64,000 bases of DNA, taken from VYFG01 sp965204165 (GTDB lineage Bacteria; Pseudomonadota; Gammaproteobacteria; Arenicellales; Poriferihabitantaceae). The first letter of the stretch is position 1; each line of letters opens with the position of its first letter. The notes under the pieces were generated by a model. That model ran no database searches. It was not told the origin of the DNA and saw nothing but the letters and a program-made list of their open reading frames with translations. A program made the translations under genes and the position numbers. Positions 43,807 through 51,439 of the stretch are shown here, piece by piece. The DNA is taken from contig OZ241969.1 in the NCBI GenBank assembly GCA_965204165.1, positions 2,418,001 to 2,482,000 of the forward strand, given 5' to 3'.

Positions 43807-45101
43807 TCCCGCCTGTGGGCGGTCTCTCCCAATATCCGGGTCTCCCTGACGGCGCGATCATCGCCCAGCATCTGCAGCACGAACAGTCGTTCCATGAGGT
43901 TGGCGGAACCGCGGATGCGCCGGTCGATCAACGGCGTGGCGCGGTAGTCGAGCACGATGAAATCCGCCTCCTTGCCGGGTTCGAAATTGCCGATATGCGG
44001 GTGAAGATCCAGCATGCGGGCACCACCCAGGGTGGCCAGGTAAAGCGACTCGAAGGGTGACAGGTTGCAATCCTGCAACTGCTGCACCTTGTAGGCCTCG
44101 TTGATCACCCTGAGGAGGGAGAAGCTGTCGCCACCGCCGACGTCCGTGCCGAGCCCGGTATGGACGCGGTTTTCCCGGGCCGTGCGATAGTCGAACAGCC
44201 CGCTGCCGATGAACAGATTCGACAGCGGGCAGTGGGCAATGCCGGAGCCCGTTTCCGCGAGCCGCCGCCATTCACTGTGATCCAGGTGGATTCCGTGGGC
44301 GAATACCGAGCGCCGGCCGAGCAGCCCGTGCCGTTCATAGACATCCAGGTAGCCGCTGGCATCGGGGAACAGTTCCGACACCCAGCGGCATTCCTCGGCG
44401 CTTTCCGCGAGGTGGGTATGCAGGTGCACGCCGGGGTGTTCGGCGAGCAGGCGGCCCGCCATGTCGAGTTGCTCCGGGCTGGAGGTAGGTGCGAAACGCG
44501 GCGTCACGGCATATCCCAACCTGTCCACGCCGTGCCAGCTTTCGATCAGTGACTTGCTGTCGCGGTAACCCGTGCTTGGCGTGTCGCGAAGATACGCCGG
44601 CGCATTCCGGTCCATCAGGACCTTGCCGCAGATCATGCGCAGGTTTCGTTCACGGGCTGCGGTAAAGAATGCCGACACCGACTGCGGGTGTACGGTGCCG
44701 AACACCAGGGCGGTGGTGGTGCCGTTGCGCAATAGTTCCTCAAGGAAGAACGAGGCGGTGCTCTCGGCGTGGGCGATGTCCCCGAATTGCCTCTCCGCCG
44801 GGAAGGTATGGGTTTCCAGCCAGTCCAGAAGCCGGGTGCCGTAGGCCGCGATGACGTCGCACTGGGGGTAGTGGACATGGGTATCCACAAGCCCGGGGAC
44901 CAGGAGGGCGTCCCGGTGGTGCAGGATGTCCGCGTCCGGCGGAAGCGTCCCCCGGAGGACGTCGAAAGGACCCGCATCCGCCACGAGGCCGTCCTCGACC
45001 AGCAACAGTCCGTCGGGAAGATGGACGACGGCCTCCTGCCCCGCGGTGCCGGGGTCATCGAGAAAGTGCAGGATTTCCCCGCGGTGGGCGGTCAAGGCCA
45101 T
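43803..45101 (-). CDS. guaD: Guanine deaminase
   Basis: The 432-residue amidohydrolase shows zinc ligands in VDTHVHYPQCDVIAAYG near residue 70, HLHTHLAESAEECRWV near 230 and HCPLSNLFIGSGLFDY near 300. The length and the HYPQ and SNLFIGSG blocks are specific to guanine deaminase. It converts guanine to xanthine, the substrate of XdhAB. The -10 hexamer ends 6 bases before the ATG, which predicts a leaderless mRNA. Confidence 0.94.
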   Translation of the reverse strand: MALTAHRGEILHFLDDPGTAGQEAVVHLPDGLLLVEDGLVADAGPFDVLRGTLPPDADILHHRDALLVPGLVDTHVHYPQCDVIAAYGTRLLDWLETHTFPAERQFGDIAHAESTASFFLEELLRNGTTTALVFGTVHPQSVSAFFTAARERNLRMICGKVLMDRNAPAYLRDTPSTGYRDSKSLIESWHGVDRLGYAVTPRFAPTSSPEQLDMAGRLLAEHPGVHLHTHLAESAEECRWVSELFPDASGYLDVYERHGLLGRRSVFAHGIHLDHSEWRRLAETGSGIAHCPLSNLFIGSGLFDYRTARENRVHTGLGTDVGGGDSFSLLRVINEAYKVQQLQDCNLSPFESLYLATLGGARMLDLHPHIGNFEPGKEADFIVLDYRATPLIDRRIRGSANLMERLFVLQMLGDDRAVRETRILGETAHRRD

Positions 45102-45107
45102 GTCGGC

Positions 45108-45151
45108 ATTATAGAAAAAAACTTGACCATATAGTCAAATTTTCTCATAAT
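45108..45151. promoter_or_regulatory. Divergent guaD/uraD promoters sharing one RutR-type operator
   Basis: The operator TTGACCATATAGTCAA lies at 45123-45138. Rightward, TTGACC (45123-45128), a 17-base spacer and CATAAT (45146-45151) drive uraD. Leftward, TTGACT (45138-45133), a 19-base spacer and TATAAT (45113-45108) drive guaD. Each arm of the palindrome therefore is the -35 hexamer of one promoter. Confidence 0.75.
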
Positions 45152-45177
45152 CCGGTGACTCCGACCGGATATCGCCG

Positions 45178-45702
45178 ATGGAAATCGACACCTTCAACGG
45201 CCTCGGACAAGCCGAGGCGGCTGATGTCATGCAGCGATGCTGTACCGCATCGCGCTGGGTGAACCGGATGGTGGAGGGCAGGCCGTACCCCGGCATTGCC
45301 GAAATGCTGGAAAAGGCCGGGGAGCACTGGTCCGGGATGGCCGAGCCGGACTGGCTCGAGGCCTTCGAGGGACATCCCCGGATCGGGGACCCCGAGTCCC
45401 TGAAGGCGAAATACCGGGCCACTCTGGCCACCGCCAGCGGGGAACAGTCCTCGGTCCGCCAGGCGGACGAGGAAACCCTCACCGCGCTGGCCGAGGGCAA
45501 CCAGGCCTATGTCGAGCGCTTCGGTTTCATCTTCATAATTTTCGCAAGCGGCAAGAGCGCCCCGGAAATGCTGGTACACCTGCGAAGCCGTCTCGGCAAC
45601 AGCCGCCGGACGGAACTTGCCACTGCCGCCGGGGAGCAGTGGAAGATCACCCGGCGACGCCTCGAGGAACTGTTCGCCTTCACCCGCAGTCATGCTGCCT
45701 GA
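45178..45702 (+). CDS. uraD: OHCU decarboxylase
   Basis: The 174-residue helical protein has the UraD signatures: SRWVNRMVEGRPYPGIAEML near residue 22, and EAFEGHPRIGDPESL near residue 61 with the catalytic His. The NQAYVERFGFIFIIFASGKS block lies near residue 105. It decarboxylates 2-oxo-4-hydroxy-4-carboxy-5-ureidoimidazoline to (S)-allantoin. uraH follows after 18 bases. Confidence 0.95.
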   Translation: MEIDTFNGLGQAEAADVMQRCCTASRWVNRMVEGRPYPGIAEMLEKAGEHWSGMAEPDWLEAFEGHPRIGDPESLKAKYRATLATASGEQSSVRQADEETLTALAEGNQAYVERFGFIFIIFASGKSAPEMLVHLRSRLGNSRRTELATAAGEQWKITRRRLEELFAFTRSHAA

Positions 45703-45720
45703 ACCGGATTCCCGGACCCC

Positions 45721-46059
45721 ATGAGCCAGATCACCACGCACATCCTCGATTTGTCCCTCGGAATGCCCGCCCGGGGTGTGGCGGCGATACTGTACCGGGG
45801 AACAGGTGCGGACAGGACCGAACTCGGGCAGGGGGTCACCGACACGGACGGTCGGATCTCCCGGTGGCTCGGCGACGAGATATTGCCGGGCGGAACCTAC
45901 AGCATCATCTTCGCTTCCGGCCGCTATTTCGCGGACCGGGGCGTGGATACATTCTATCCCCATGTGGAGATTGTCTTCGGTGTCGCGGAGGGCGGGGCGC
46001 ATTACCATGTCCCACTGCTCCTCAGTCCCTGGGGTTACTCCACGTACCGCGGAAGCTGA
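45721..46059 (+). CDS. uraH: 5-Hydroxyisourate hydrolase
   Basis: The 112-residue transthyretin-like protein carries the family start TTHILDLSLGMPARGV with its catalytic His, and ends in the diagnostic YRGS tetrapeptide. It hydrolyses 5-hydroxyisourate, the product of PuuD, to OHCU for UraD. There is no signal peptide, so it acts in the cytoplasm. Confidence 0.96.
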   Translation: MSQITTHILDLSLGMPARGVAAILYRGTGADRTELGQGVTDTDGRISRWLGDEILPGGTYSIIFASGRYFADRGVDTFYPHVEIVFGVAEGGAHYHVPLLLSPWGYSTYRGS

Positions 46060-46259
46060 AATGGCTGATGCGGCCGGCAATGCTGAATCAGGGGACACAG
46101 TTCACCAGGGTTTTGGTCATTCGGGCGACAGCATGATTTCGCAGCGCGATGTTCAGGGCGATTCCCGGGGTTTTTGCTAGAATCTCCTTACTGAATATGC
46201 AAAACGAATACCAAAACCCAATCCGTAAAACCGTCAACCGATCTTCAGAGATAATCACC

Positions 46260-47333
46260 ATGCAGAAAAGAACACTGATCAGGGCTCTTGCGGGAGCCGC
46301 ACTGTCCGCCTCCCTGGCCATGGGTGCCGCCCAGGCCGAGGACGTCAAGGCGGGATTTGTCTACGTCGGCCCGGTGGGTGACCATGGCTGGACCTACCGA
46401 CACGACAAGGGCCGATTGCAAGTGGAAGAGGAACTCGGCGTCGAGACCTCGTTCGTGGAAAGCGTCGCCGAGGGTGCGGACGCGGAACGCGTCATTCGCA
46501 AGCTCGCCTCCAGCGGCCACAACATCATCTTCACGACATCGTTCGGCTACATGAATCCCACCTTGAAGGTGGCGAAGCAGTTTCCCGACGTGAAGTTCGA
46601 ACATGCCACCGGGTACAAGCGCCACGACAATCTCAGCACCTACTCCGGCCGCTTCTATGAAGGCCGCACGGTCATCGGCGCCATTGCCGGCCACATGACC
46701 AAGACCGGCGTGATCGGATACATCGCGTCATTCCCGATTCCGGAGGTCATCCGCGGCATCAACGCGTTCACCCTGGCGTTGCGCAACGTGAATCCCGACG
46801 CGGTGGTGAAGGTGGTATGGGTCAATACCTGGTATGACCCGGGCAAGGAAGGGGATGCCGCCAAGGCGCTGATCGACCAGGGCGCCGACATCATCGCCCA
46901 GCACACCGATTCCCCGGCGCCGCTGCAGGTGGCGGAACAGCGCGGTGTTTATGCGTTCGGCCAGGCCTCCGACATGATGGCCTTCGCTCCCAATGCCCAG
47001 CTGACCGCGATCGTGGACGACTGGGGTCCTTACTACGTGAGCCGGGTCAAGGCGGTGATGGACGGCACCTGGGAGAGCATGGACACCTGGGACGGATTTG
47101 GTCCCGGAATGGTAGTCATGTCGCCCTACGGTGATGCGGTGCCGGAGAACGTGCGGGCCATCGCGGACGAGATTATCGCGGGAATCACGGACGGCAGCAT
47201 GCACTCGTTCCAGGGGCCCATCAAGAACCAGGCAGGCGAGCAGGTGATCGGCGAGGGCGAAAGGCTTGACGATGGCGTGCTGCTCGGCATGAACTACTAC
47301 GTCGAGGGCGTGCAGGGCGAAATACCGCAGTAA
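46260..47333 (+). CDS. BMP-family ABC transporter substrate-binding protein
   Basis: The ATG at 46260 gives 357 residues beginning with a signal peptide (MQKRTLIRALAGAALSASLA, cleavage after AQA). There is no lipobox Cys, so the protein is probably soluble in the periplasm. The mature part shows AGFVYVGPVGDHGWTYRHDKG, EGADAERVIRKLASSG, and a TTSFGY block of the BMP/PnrA family. It is the likely binding partner of the ABC genes at 29-33 kb, 14 kb away. A TAGAAT at 46178-46183 may be its -10. A strong terminator follows. Confidence 0.9.
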   Translation: MQKRTLIRALAGAALSASLAMGAAQAEDVKAGFVYVGPVGDHGWTYRHDKGRLQVEEELGVETSFVESVAEGADAERVIRKLASSGHNIIFTTSFGYMNPTLKVAKQFPDVKFEHATGYKRHDNLSTYSGRFYEGRTVIGAIAGHMTKTGVIGYIASFPIPEVIRGINAFTLALRNVNPDAVVKVVWVNTWYDPGKEGDAAKALIDQGADIIAQHTDSPAPLQVAEQRGVYAFGQASDMMAFAPNAQLTAIVDDWGPYYVSRVKAVMDGTWESMDTWDGFGPGMVVMSPYGDAVPENVRAIADEIIAGITDGSMHSFQGPIKNQAGEQVIGEGERLDDGVLLGMNYYVEGVQGEIPQ

Positions 47334-47355
47334 CCCTCCCCCGGGACCATCGATG

Positions 47356-47381
47356 AAAAAAGCCTCCTCGGAGGCTTTTTT
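47356..47381 (+). terminator. Intrinsic terminator after the BMP gene
   Basis: AAGCCTCC (47360-47367) and GGAGGCTT (47370-47377) form a stem with a 2-base loop. A5-6 before and T6 after make it able to work in both directions. Confidence 0.88.
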
Positions 47382-47438
47382 CTTGGCTGAAACCTTTTCC
47401 CTAGGCCGTCCTGATCCGGAAGGCAGGTCCGGCCCTGT

Positions 47439-47873
47439 TTACCGTCGCACCCGGGTGTCAGGGGATGCCCGGGACTGGCCGATGGCAACCAGGAATCCGT
47501 CCCTGTCCTCCGGGGATACCAGCACACGCCGTCCCCCGCGGTAGGTGATGCACAGGCGGTCAAGCGACAGCGCGGGCCCGGACCGGGGACTCCGGGTGGG
47601 GTGAACCGATTCGATCTCGCCGAGCCGAATCCGCCAGGAAAACGGCCCGCTGCGGATATCGAGCAGGTCCCCCGACACGGTATAGACGGTCGAGCGAAGT
47701 ACCCAGAACGGCAGCCCGGCGCCCGCCAGGATGATGACCAGCGCGTACCACTTGCCGCCGCCCGGCATCACCAGCGCCTGGTAGGCGGCAACGAAGCTGA
47801 TCACGGAGAGCGCGATCAGGGTCCGGACCAGCCAGCGATCCACCCTGGATCCGAAACGCCGCTCCGTCGTCAT
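47439..47873 (-). CDS. Membrane-anchored bacterial PH-domain protein
   Basis: The 144-residue protein has two hydrophobic segments (residues ~15-33 and ~41-60). A short beta-rich domain follows (YTVSGDLLDIRSGPFSWRI, then IRLGEIESVHPTRSPRS), matching small bacterial PH-like (bPH/DUF1200-type) proteins. The function is unknown. It lies 18 bases after the hydratase-like gene on the same strand. Confidence 0.7.
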   Translation of the reverse strand: MTTERRFGSRVDRWLVRTLIALSVISFVAAYQALVMPGGGKWYALVIILAGAGLPFWVLRSTVYTVSGDLLDIRSGPFSWRIRLGEIESVHPTRSPRSGPALSLDRLCITYRGGRRVLVSPEDRDGFLVAIGQSRASPDTRVRR

Positions 47874-47890
47874 CCGGGGGCGGCCCTGGT

Positions 47891-48757
47891 TCAGGAGATT
47901 TCCGCCTCGGCGCGGGCTGCCAGGCCGCCGTCAGGGTCGGCGACCCACAGGCGGCAGACGCCCTCATCCTTCACCAGGTGCATGGTGAAGGGGCGGTCCG
48001 CGAACAGCGGGCTCATGGCCCGGAAACGGAAATTCCGGATATTTTCCTGTCCGGCTTCATCCGCCAGCAGGTCCAGCAGCAGGGTGGCCGTCAACGGACC
48101 GTGGAACACCAGGCCCGGGTAGCCCTCGACGTCACGGCAGTAGTCGATATCGTAATGGATGCGGTGGCCGTTGAAGGTCAGGGCGGAATACCGGAAAAGC
48201 AGCAGGGGCGACGGGTCGACGGTACGCCGGACATCGGACCCGGTTTCCGCCGGCGGCGGCGAGGGGGGGCTTGACCCGGGCGCCGGATCCTCCCGGTAGA
48301 CGATGTCGTGTTCCTCGTCGAGCAGGACCTCGTCCCCGCGGCGATAGGTATGGGAGACGGTGACGAAACACAGTGGGCCCGACCGGCCGCTTTTCTCCCG
48401 GATACCGCGGATAACAGATTCCCGCGAAATGGCATCGCCCAGCCGGAGCGGCTGGTGAAACGTCAGCCTTGAACCCGCCCACATGCGCCGCGGCAGGGAA
48501 ACCGGGGGGAGGAATCCGCCGCGCATGGCATGCCCGTCACGGCCGGTTTCCGAAATCCTTGCGCCGTCGATGAAATACAGCCAGTGCCAGGCGGGCGGCA
48601 GCGGGTCTCCTTCACCCAGGGTGGGCTCCCGGTCCAATGTCTGCTGCATGAAGCGGGCGTGCTGCGGATTGATTCGGTCCTCCGTGACCCGGCGCCGGCC
48701 GATCCACGGCGACAGGTCTCCGGTGGGGACTTCGCGGCTGGTGTCGGGATCAGTCAT
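47891..48757 (-). CDS. Mesaconyl-C4-CoA hydratase-like / FAS1-type dehydratase
   Basis: The ATG at 48757 (MTDPDTSREVPTGDL) gives 288 residues. The double-hotdog pattern of HTD2/mesaconyl-C4-CoA hydratase is seen. The N-terminal half has WHWLYFIDGARISETGRDGH and FLPPVSLPRRMWAGSRLTFH; the C-terminal half has RYSALTFNGHRIHYDIDYC with the catalytic His-rich loop. Its start overlaps the CaiB-family stop by 8 bases. Together they suggest CoA transfer onto an unsaturated C4-C5 acid followed by hydration, perhaps mesaconate or itaconate use; this is inference. Confidence 0.75.
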   Translation of the reverse strand: MTDPDTSREVPTGDLSPWIGRRRVTEDRINPQHARFMQQTLDREPTLGEGDPLPPAWHWLYFIDGARISETGRDGHAMRGGFLPPVSLPRRMWAGSRLTFHQPLRLGDAISRESVIRGIREKSGRSGPLCFVTVSHTYRRGDEVLLDEEHDIVYREDPAPGSSPPSPPPAETGSDVRRTVDPSPLLLFRYSALTFNGHRIHYDIDYCRDVEGYPGLVFHGPLTATLLLDLLADEAGQENIRNFRFRAMSPLFADRPFTMHLVKDEGVCRLWVADPDGGLAARAEAEIS

Positions 48758-49868
48758 ATAGGAACTCCTCGCGTATCGACCGGGTGTGTTCGCCTGCAAG
48801 CGGCACCCTGGCGGCGGCGGCTTCCCCGACGGGCCTGGCCGGGTACAGGATCTCATCGCCGCCGGAACTGGTGCCCCGGCGCCGTGCCAGGGCAGAGTGG
48901 CCCGAAAAATCCGCCACCGAGTTGACCGCGCCGTAGGCGATATCCGCGCTCTTCAGCCGGTCCACGAGATCCTCGCGGGAGAGGGACCGCGTCACCGAGA
49001 ATATGCGTTCATCCAGCGCCGGGCGGTTGGCGACCCGCCGGTCGTTGTCGCGGAAGGCCTCGCCGTCGATCATCTCCGGCATCCGCAGGACACCTTCGCA
49101 GAACCGTGACCATTCCCGCTCGTTCTGGATGGCGATGATCACCAGTTCCCCGTCGCGGGACGGGTAGGCGCCGTAAGGGGCGATGGAGGGATGGTTGAGC
49201 CCCGCCCGCCCGGGCGCCTGGCCGGCGTAGTCGTGATGGAGCAGGGGCACCGTCATCCAGTCCGCGGCGACCCCGAACAGCGACACCTCCACTGCCGATC
49301 CCCTGCCGGTCCGCTCCCGTTCAAGCAGTGCTTCCAGGATTCCCGCGTGGGCGGTCATGCCGGCGCCGATGTCGCAGATGGATACGCCGATCCGGCCGAG
49401 CTCGTTCTCTCCGCCGGATATGCTGACCAGGCCGGATTCACCCTGCACCAGCAGGTCATAGGCCTTCAGGTCCCGGCCTCCCGGGCCGTTGCCGTAGCCG
49501 GAAATTTCGCAGGTGATCAGGCGCGGATGACGTTCGCGAAGCGTGGCAGGGTCGAAACCCGACCGGGCGAGCGCCCCCGGCGCGAGATTCTGGATCAGCA
49601 CATCCGCACGTCCGATGATTCTCTCCAGCAGTTCCGCATCCGGCGGGTTCTTGAAATCCAGCTCCAGGGACTCCTTGCCCTGGTTCAGCCAGAAGAAATA
49701 GGAACTGTCTCCGCCCGCTACGCCGTCGTAGGCCCGGGCGAAATCACCCCCTGGACGCTCTACCTTGATGACCCGGGCACCGGCCTCCCGGAGCCTCGCA
49801 CTGCAGAACGGCGCAGCGACAGCCTGCTCCACGGAGACCACCAGGAGGCCTTCGAGAGCGCCGCTCAT
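48750..49868 (-). CDS. CaiB/BaiF-family CoA transferase
   Basis: The 372-residue protein begins GALEGLLVVSVEQAVAAPFC and has the family blocks VIKVERPGGDFAR near residue 34 and NQGKESLELDFKNP near residue 63. The GFDPATLRERHPRLITCEISGYG block with the QGESGLVSISG segment is near residues 105-155. In CaiB the catalytic Asp lies in the DIGAGMTA-like segment, present here near residue 164. It is intramolecular (mesaconyl-CoA C1-C4 type) or intermolecular; sequence alone cannot tell which. It is coupled to the downstream hydratase. Confidence 0.85.
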   Translation of the reverse strand: MSGALEGLLVVSVEQAVAAPFCSARLREAGARVIKVERPGGDFARAYDGVAGGDSSYFFWLNQGKESLELDFKNPPDAELLERIIGRADVLIQNLAPGALARSGFDPATLRERHPRLITCEISGYGNGPGGRDLKAYDLLVQGESGLVSISGGENELGRIGVSICDIGAGMTAHAGILEALLERERTGRGSAVEVSLFGVAADWMTVPLLHHDYAGQAPGRAGLNHPSIAPYGAYPSRDGELVIIAIQNEREWSRFCEGVLRMPEMIDGEAFRDNDRRVANRPALDERIFSVTRSLSREDLVDRLKSADIAYGAVNSVADFSGHSALARRRGTSSGGDEILYPARPVGEAAAARVPLAGEHTRSIREEFLYD

Positions 49869-49884
49869 CTTTCGTCTCGGGCCC

Positions 49885-50664
49885 TTATTCCCTGACCGGG
49901 ACCACGTAGTTCAGTCCGAGCCGGCCCCCGTCCGGATACACGGTCTGACCGGTCACGTAGCTGGAATAGGCGCTGGCAAGAAATACCGCCACCCGGGCCA
50001 CCTCGTCAGGCTCCCCTGCCCGCTGCATGGGGGTGCGGGACATGACCTCGACCCTTTTCTGCGGGTTGTCCGCGATCGTCCGGAACATCTCGGTATTGAT
50101 GGAGCCCGGCCCGATCCCGTTGACCCGGATCTTCTCCGGGGCCAGGCGGATGGCCAGTACCTTGGTCCACTGGTTCACGCCGCCCTTGGCGATGACGTAG
50201 GGCGCAATGGCGGGGATGGCCAGGATTGCGTTGACCGAGGACATGTTGATGATCGTGCCGCGGGAATCCTCCCGGTCGGGTTCCTGGCCGACCATCAGCC
50301 TGGCCGCGGCCTGCCCGGTCAGGAAAACGCCCTTGAGGTTGATGTCGATGACACGGTCGAAGTCCTTCTCCTCCAGTTCAAGGATGTCCGCCGCATGCAC
50401 GATGCCGGCATTGGCGATGACCGTGTCCACGCGGCCGTAACGGTCCCGGGCGTAGTCAAGCAGGGCCTCGATTTCCGGCTTATGGCAGACGTCGCAGCGG
50501 CGGTATACGGCCCTTTCACCAAGCAAGGCCGCAGCAGCCTGCCCCGCCTCGTCGTCGATATCGGAAAGAACGACATTTGCACCCTCCTCGACGAATCTCC
50601 TGGCGCAGGCCAAGCCGATTCCCCGGGCGGCGCCCGTGATGACGGCGGTCTTGTCATTCAGCAT
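49885..50664 (-). CDS. Short-chain dehydrogenase/reductase
   Basis: The 259-residue classical SDR has TGAARGIGLACARRF (residues ~10-24), the NAGIVHA motif near 87, and the catalytic Ser/Tyr/Lys in NMSSVNAILAIPAIAPYVIAK (~137-158). The D in VVLSDIDDEAGQ suggests a preference for NAD(H). It lies 16 bases upstream of the CaiB-family gene on the same strand and may oxidise a hydroxyacid or hydroxyacyl-CoA in the same route. Confidence 0.87.
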   Translation of the reverse strand: MLNDKTAVITGAARGIGLACARRFVEEGANVVLSDIDDEAGQAAAALLGERAVYRRCDVCHKPEIEALLDYARDRYGRVDTVIANAGIVHAADILELEEKDFDRVIDINLKGVFLTGQAAARLMVGQEPDREDSRGTIINMSSVNAILAIPAIAPYVIAKGGVNQWTKVLAIRLAPEKIRVNGIGPGSINTEMFRTIADNPQKRVEVMSRTPMQRAGEPDEVARVAVFLASAYSSYVTGQTVYPDGGRLGLNYVVPVRE

Positions 50665-50790
50665 GGTTCATGCTTGCAGTTGCAGGGCACAGGGTAATGC
50701 ATCACGCACCGAAGCATACCGCGAAAATCGCGGTTGCCACCATCGCGAGTCGGCCGGTGAAACCTCCCTCCTTCACCGCCGGATACCTTC

Positions 50791-51255
50791 CTAGAGCTGC
50801 AGGGTGGCAGTGCCGACAGGGCAGGTGAAACCGAATTGGCTGGCGAACACGGCGGCAAACTGGTTCCAGACCGGGATCTGGCTCTGGATGCGGCAACCCA
50901 TGCCCATCATGACATCAAAGCAGCCGTTGGTCTGCTGCGCGACTCGGGCATGTTCCAGCATGTACTCCTGCCCCGTCATTGCCTTCCCGGCGTATACCGG
51001 GAGGGGCTCCTGCTCCGTCACCTCCTGCACTGGAAGCTCCGGCGGATGCTCCTGTACGGGCACCTCCTGTGCTGCAAGCTCCGCGTCATGCTCCTGTTCG
51101 GGCATCTCCGCCACGGCATGGACCGCGGGTTCCAGGGGCAATGGAGCGACGGTTGACAGCTCCGGGTCGACGTTCGCGGAATCGAACACGGACGGAGGCA
51201 GCGTCAGGGCAAGTGCCAGTCCCATTGCCGCCATGATGTAGACGAGGGGTTTCAT
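50791..51255 (-). CDS. Small secreted protein with tandem 14-residue repeats
   Basis: The 154-residue protein is of no known family. It has a signal-like N terminus (MKPLVYIMAAMGLALALTLP, cleavage near residue 27) and an acidic Pro/Glu/Gln-rich middle. Two 14-residue repeats run from residues 52 to 79 (PEQEHDAELAAQEV and PVQEHPPELPVQEV), with a partial third. A C-terminal domain contains three cysteines (C115, C121, C146 by count). It is probably periplasmic or exported. It stands alone between an SDR operon and an acetolactate-synthase-like gene. Confidence 0.55.
   Translation of the reverse strand: MKPLVYIMAAMGLALALTLPPSVFDSANVDPELSTVAPLPLEPAVHAVAEMPEQEHDAELAAQEVPVQEHPPELPVQEVTEQEPLPVYAGKAMTGQEYMLEHARVAQQTNGCFDVMMGMGCRIQSQIPVWNQFAAVFASQFGFTCPVGTATLQL
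51019..51102 (-). repeat. Two tandem 42-bp coding repeats
   Basis: The units at 51102-51061 and 51060-51019 encode the 14-residue repeats of the secreted protein. A degenerate third copy follows. Such repeats can change copy number by slippage. Confidence 0.7.
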
Positions 51256-51439
51256 TGTTCTAGTCGTTCCCGAAGATTGGTGTCTTGTCGTGCTTTCGCC
51301 ACATGGCCCCGGTTTTTATCGTGCGCACCACCCCAAAAAGCGACCGGTCACGGCAGAAGCCACGCGGAATTGTAGCAGAACTCCGGGGACCGATCGTGCG
51401 GGGCTACCGCCAGGGGCGTGGCGGCCGTCGTGCCGGGTC

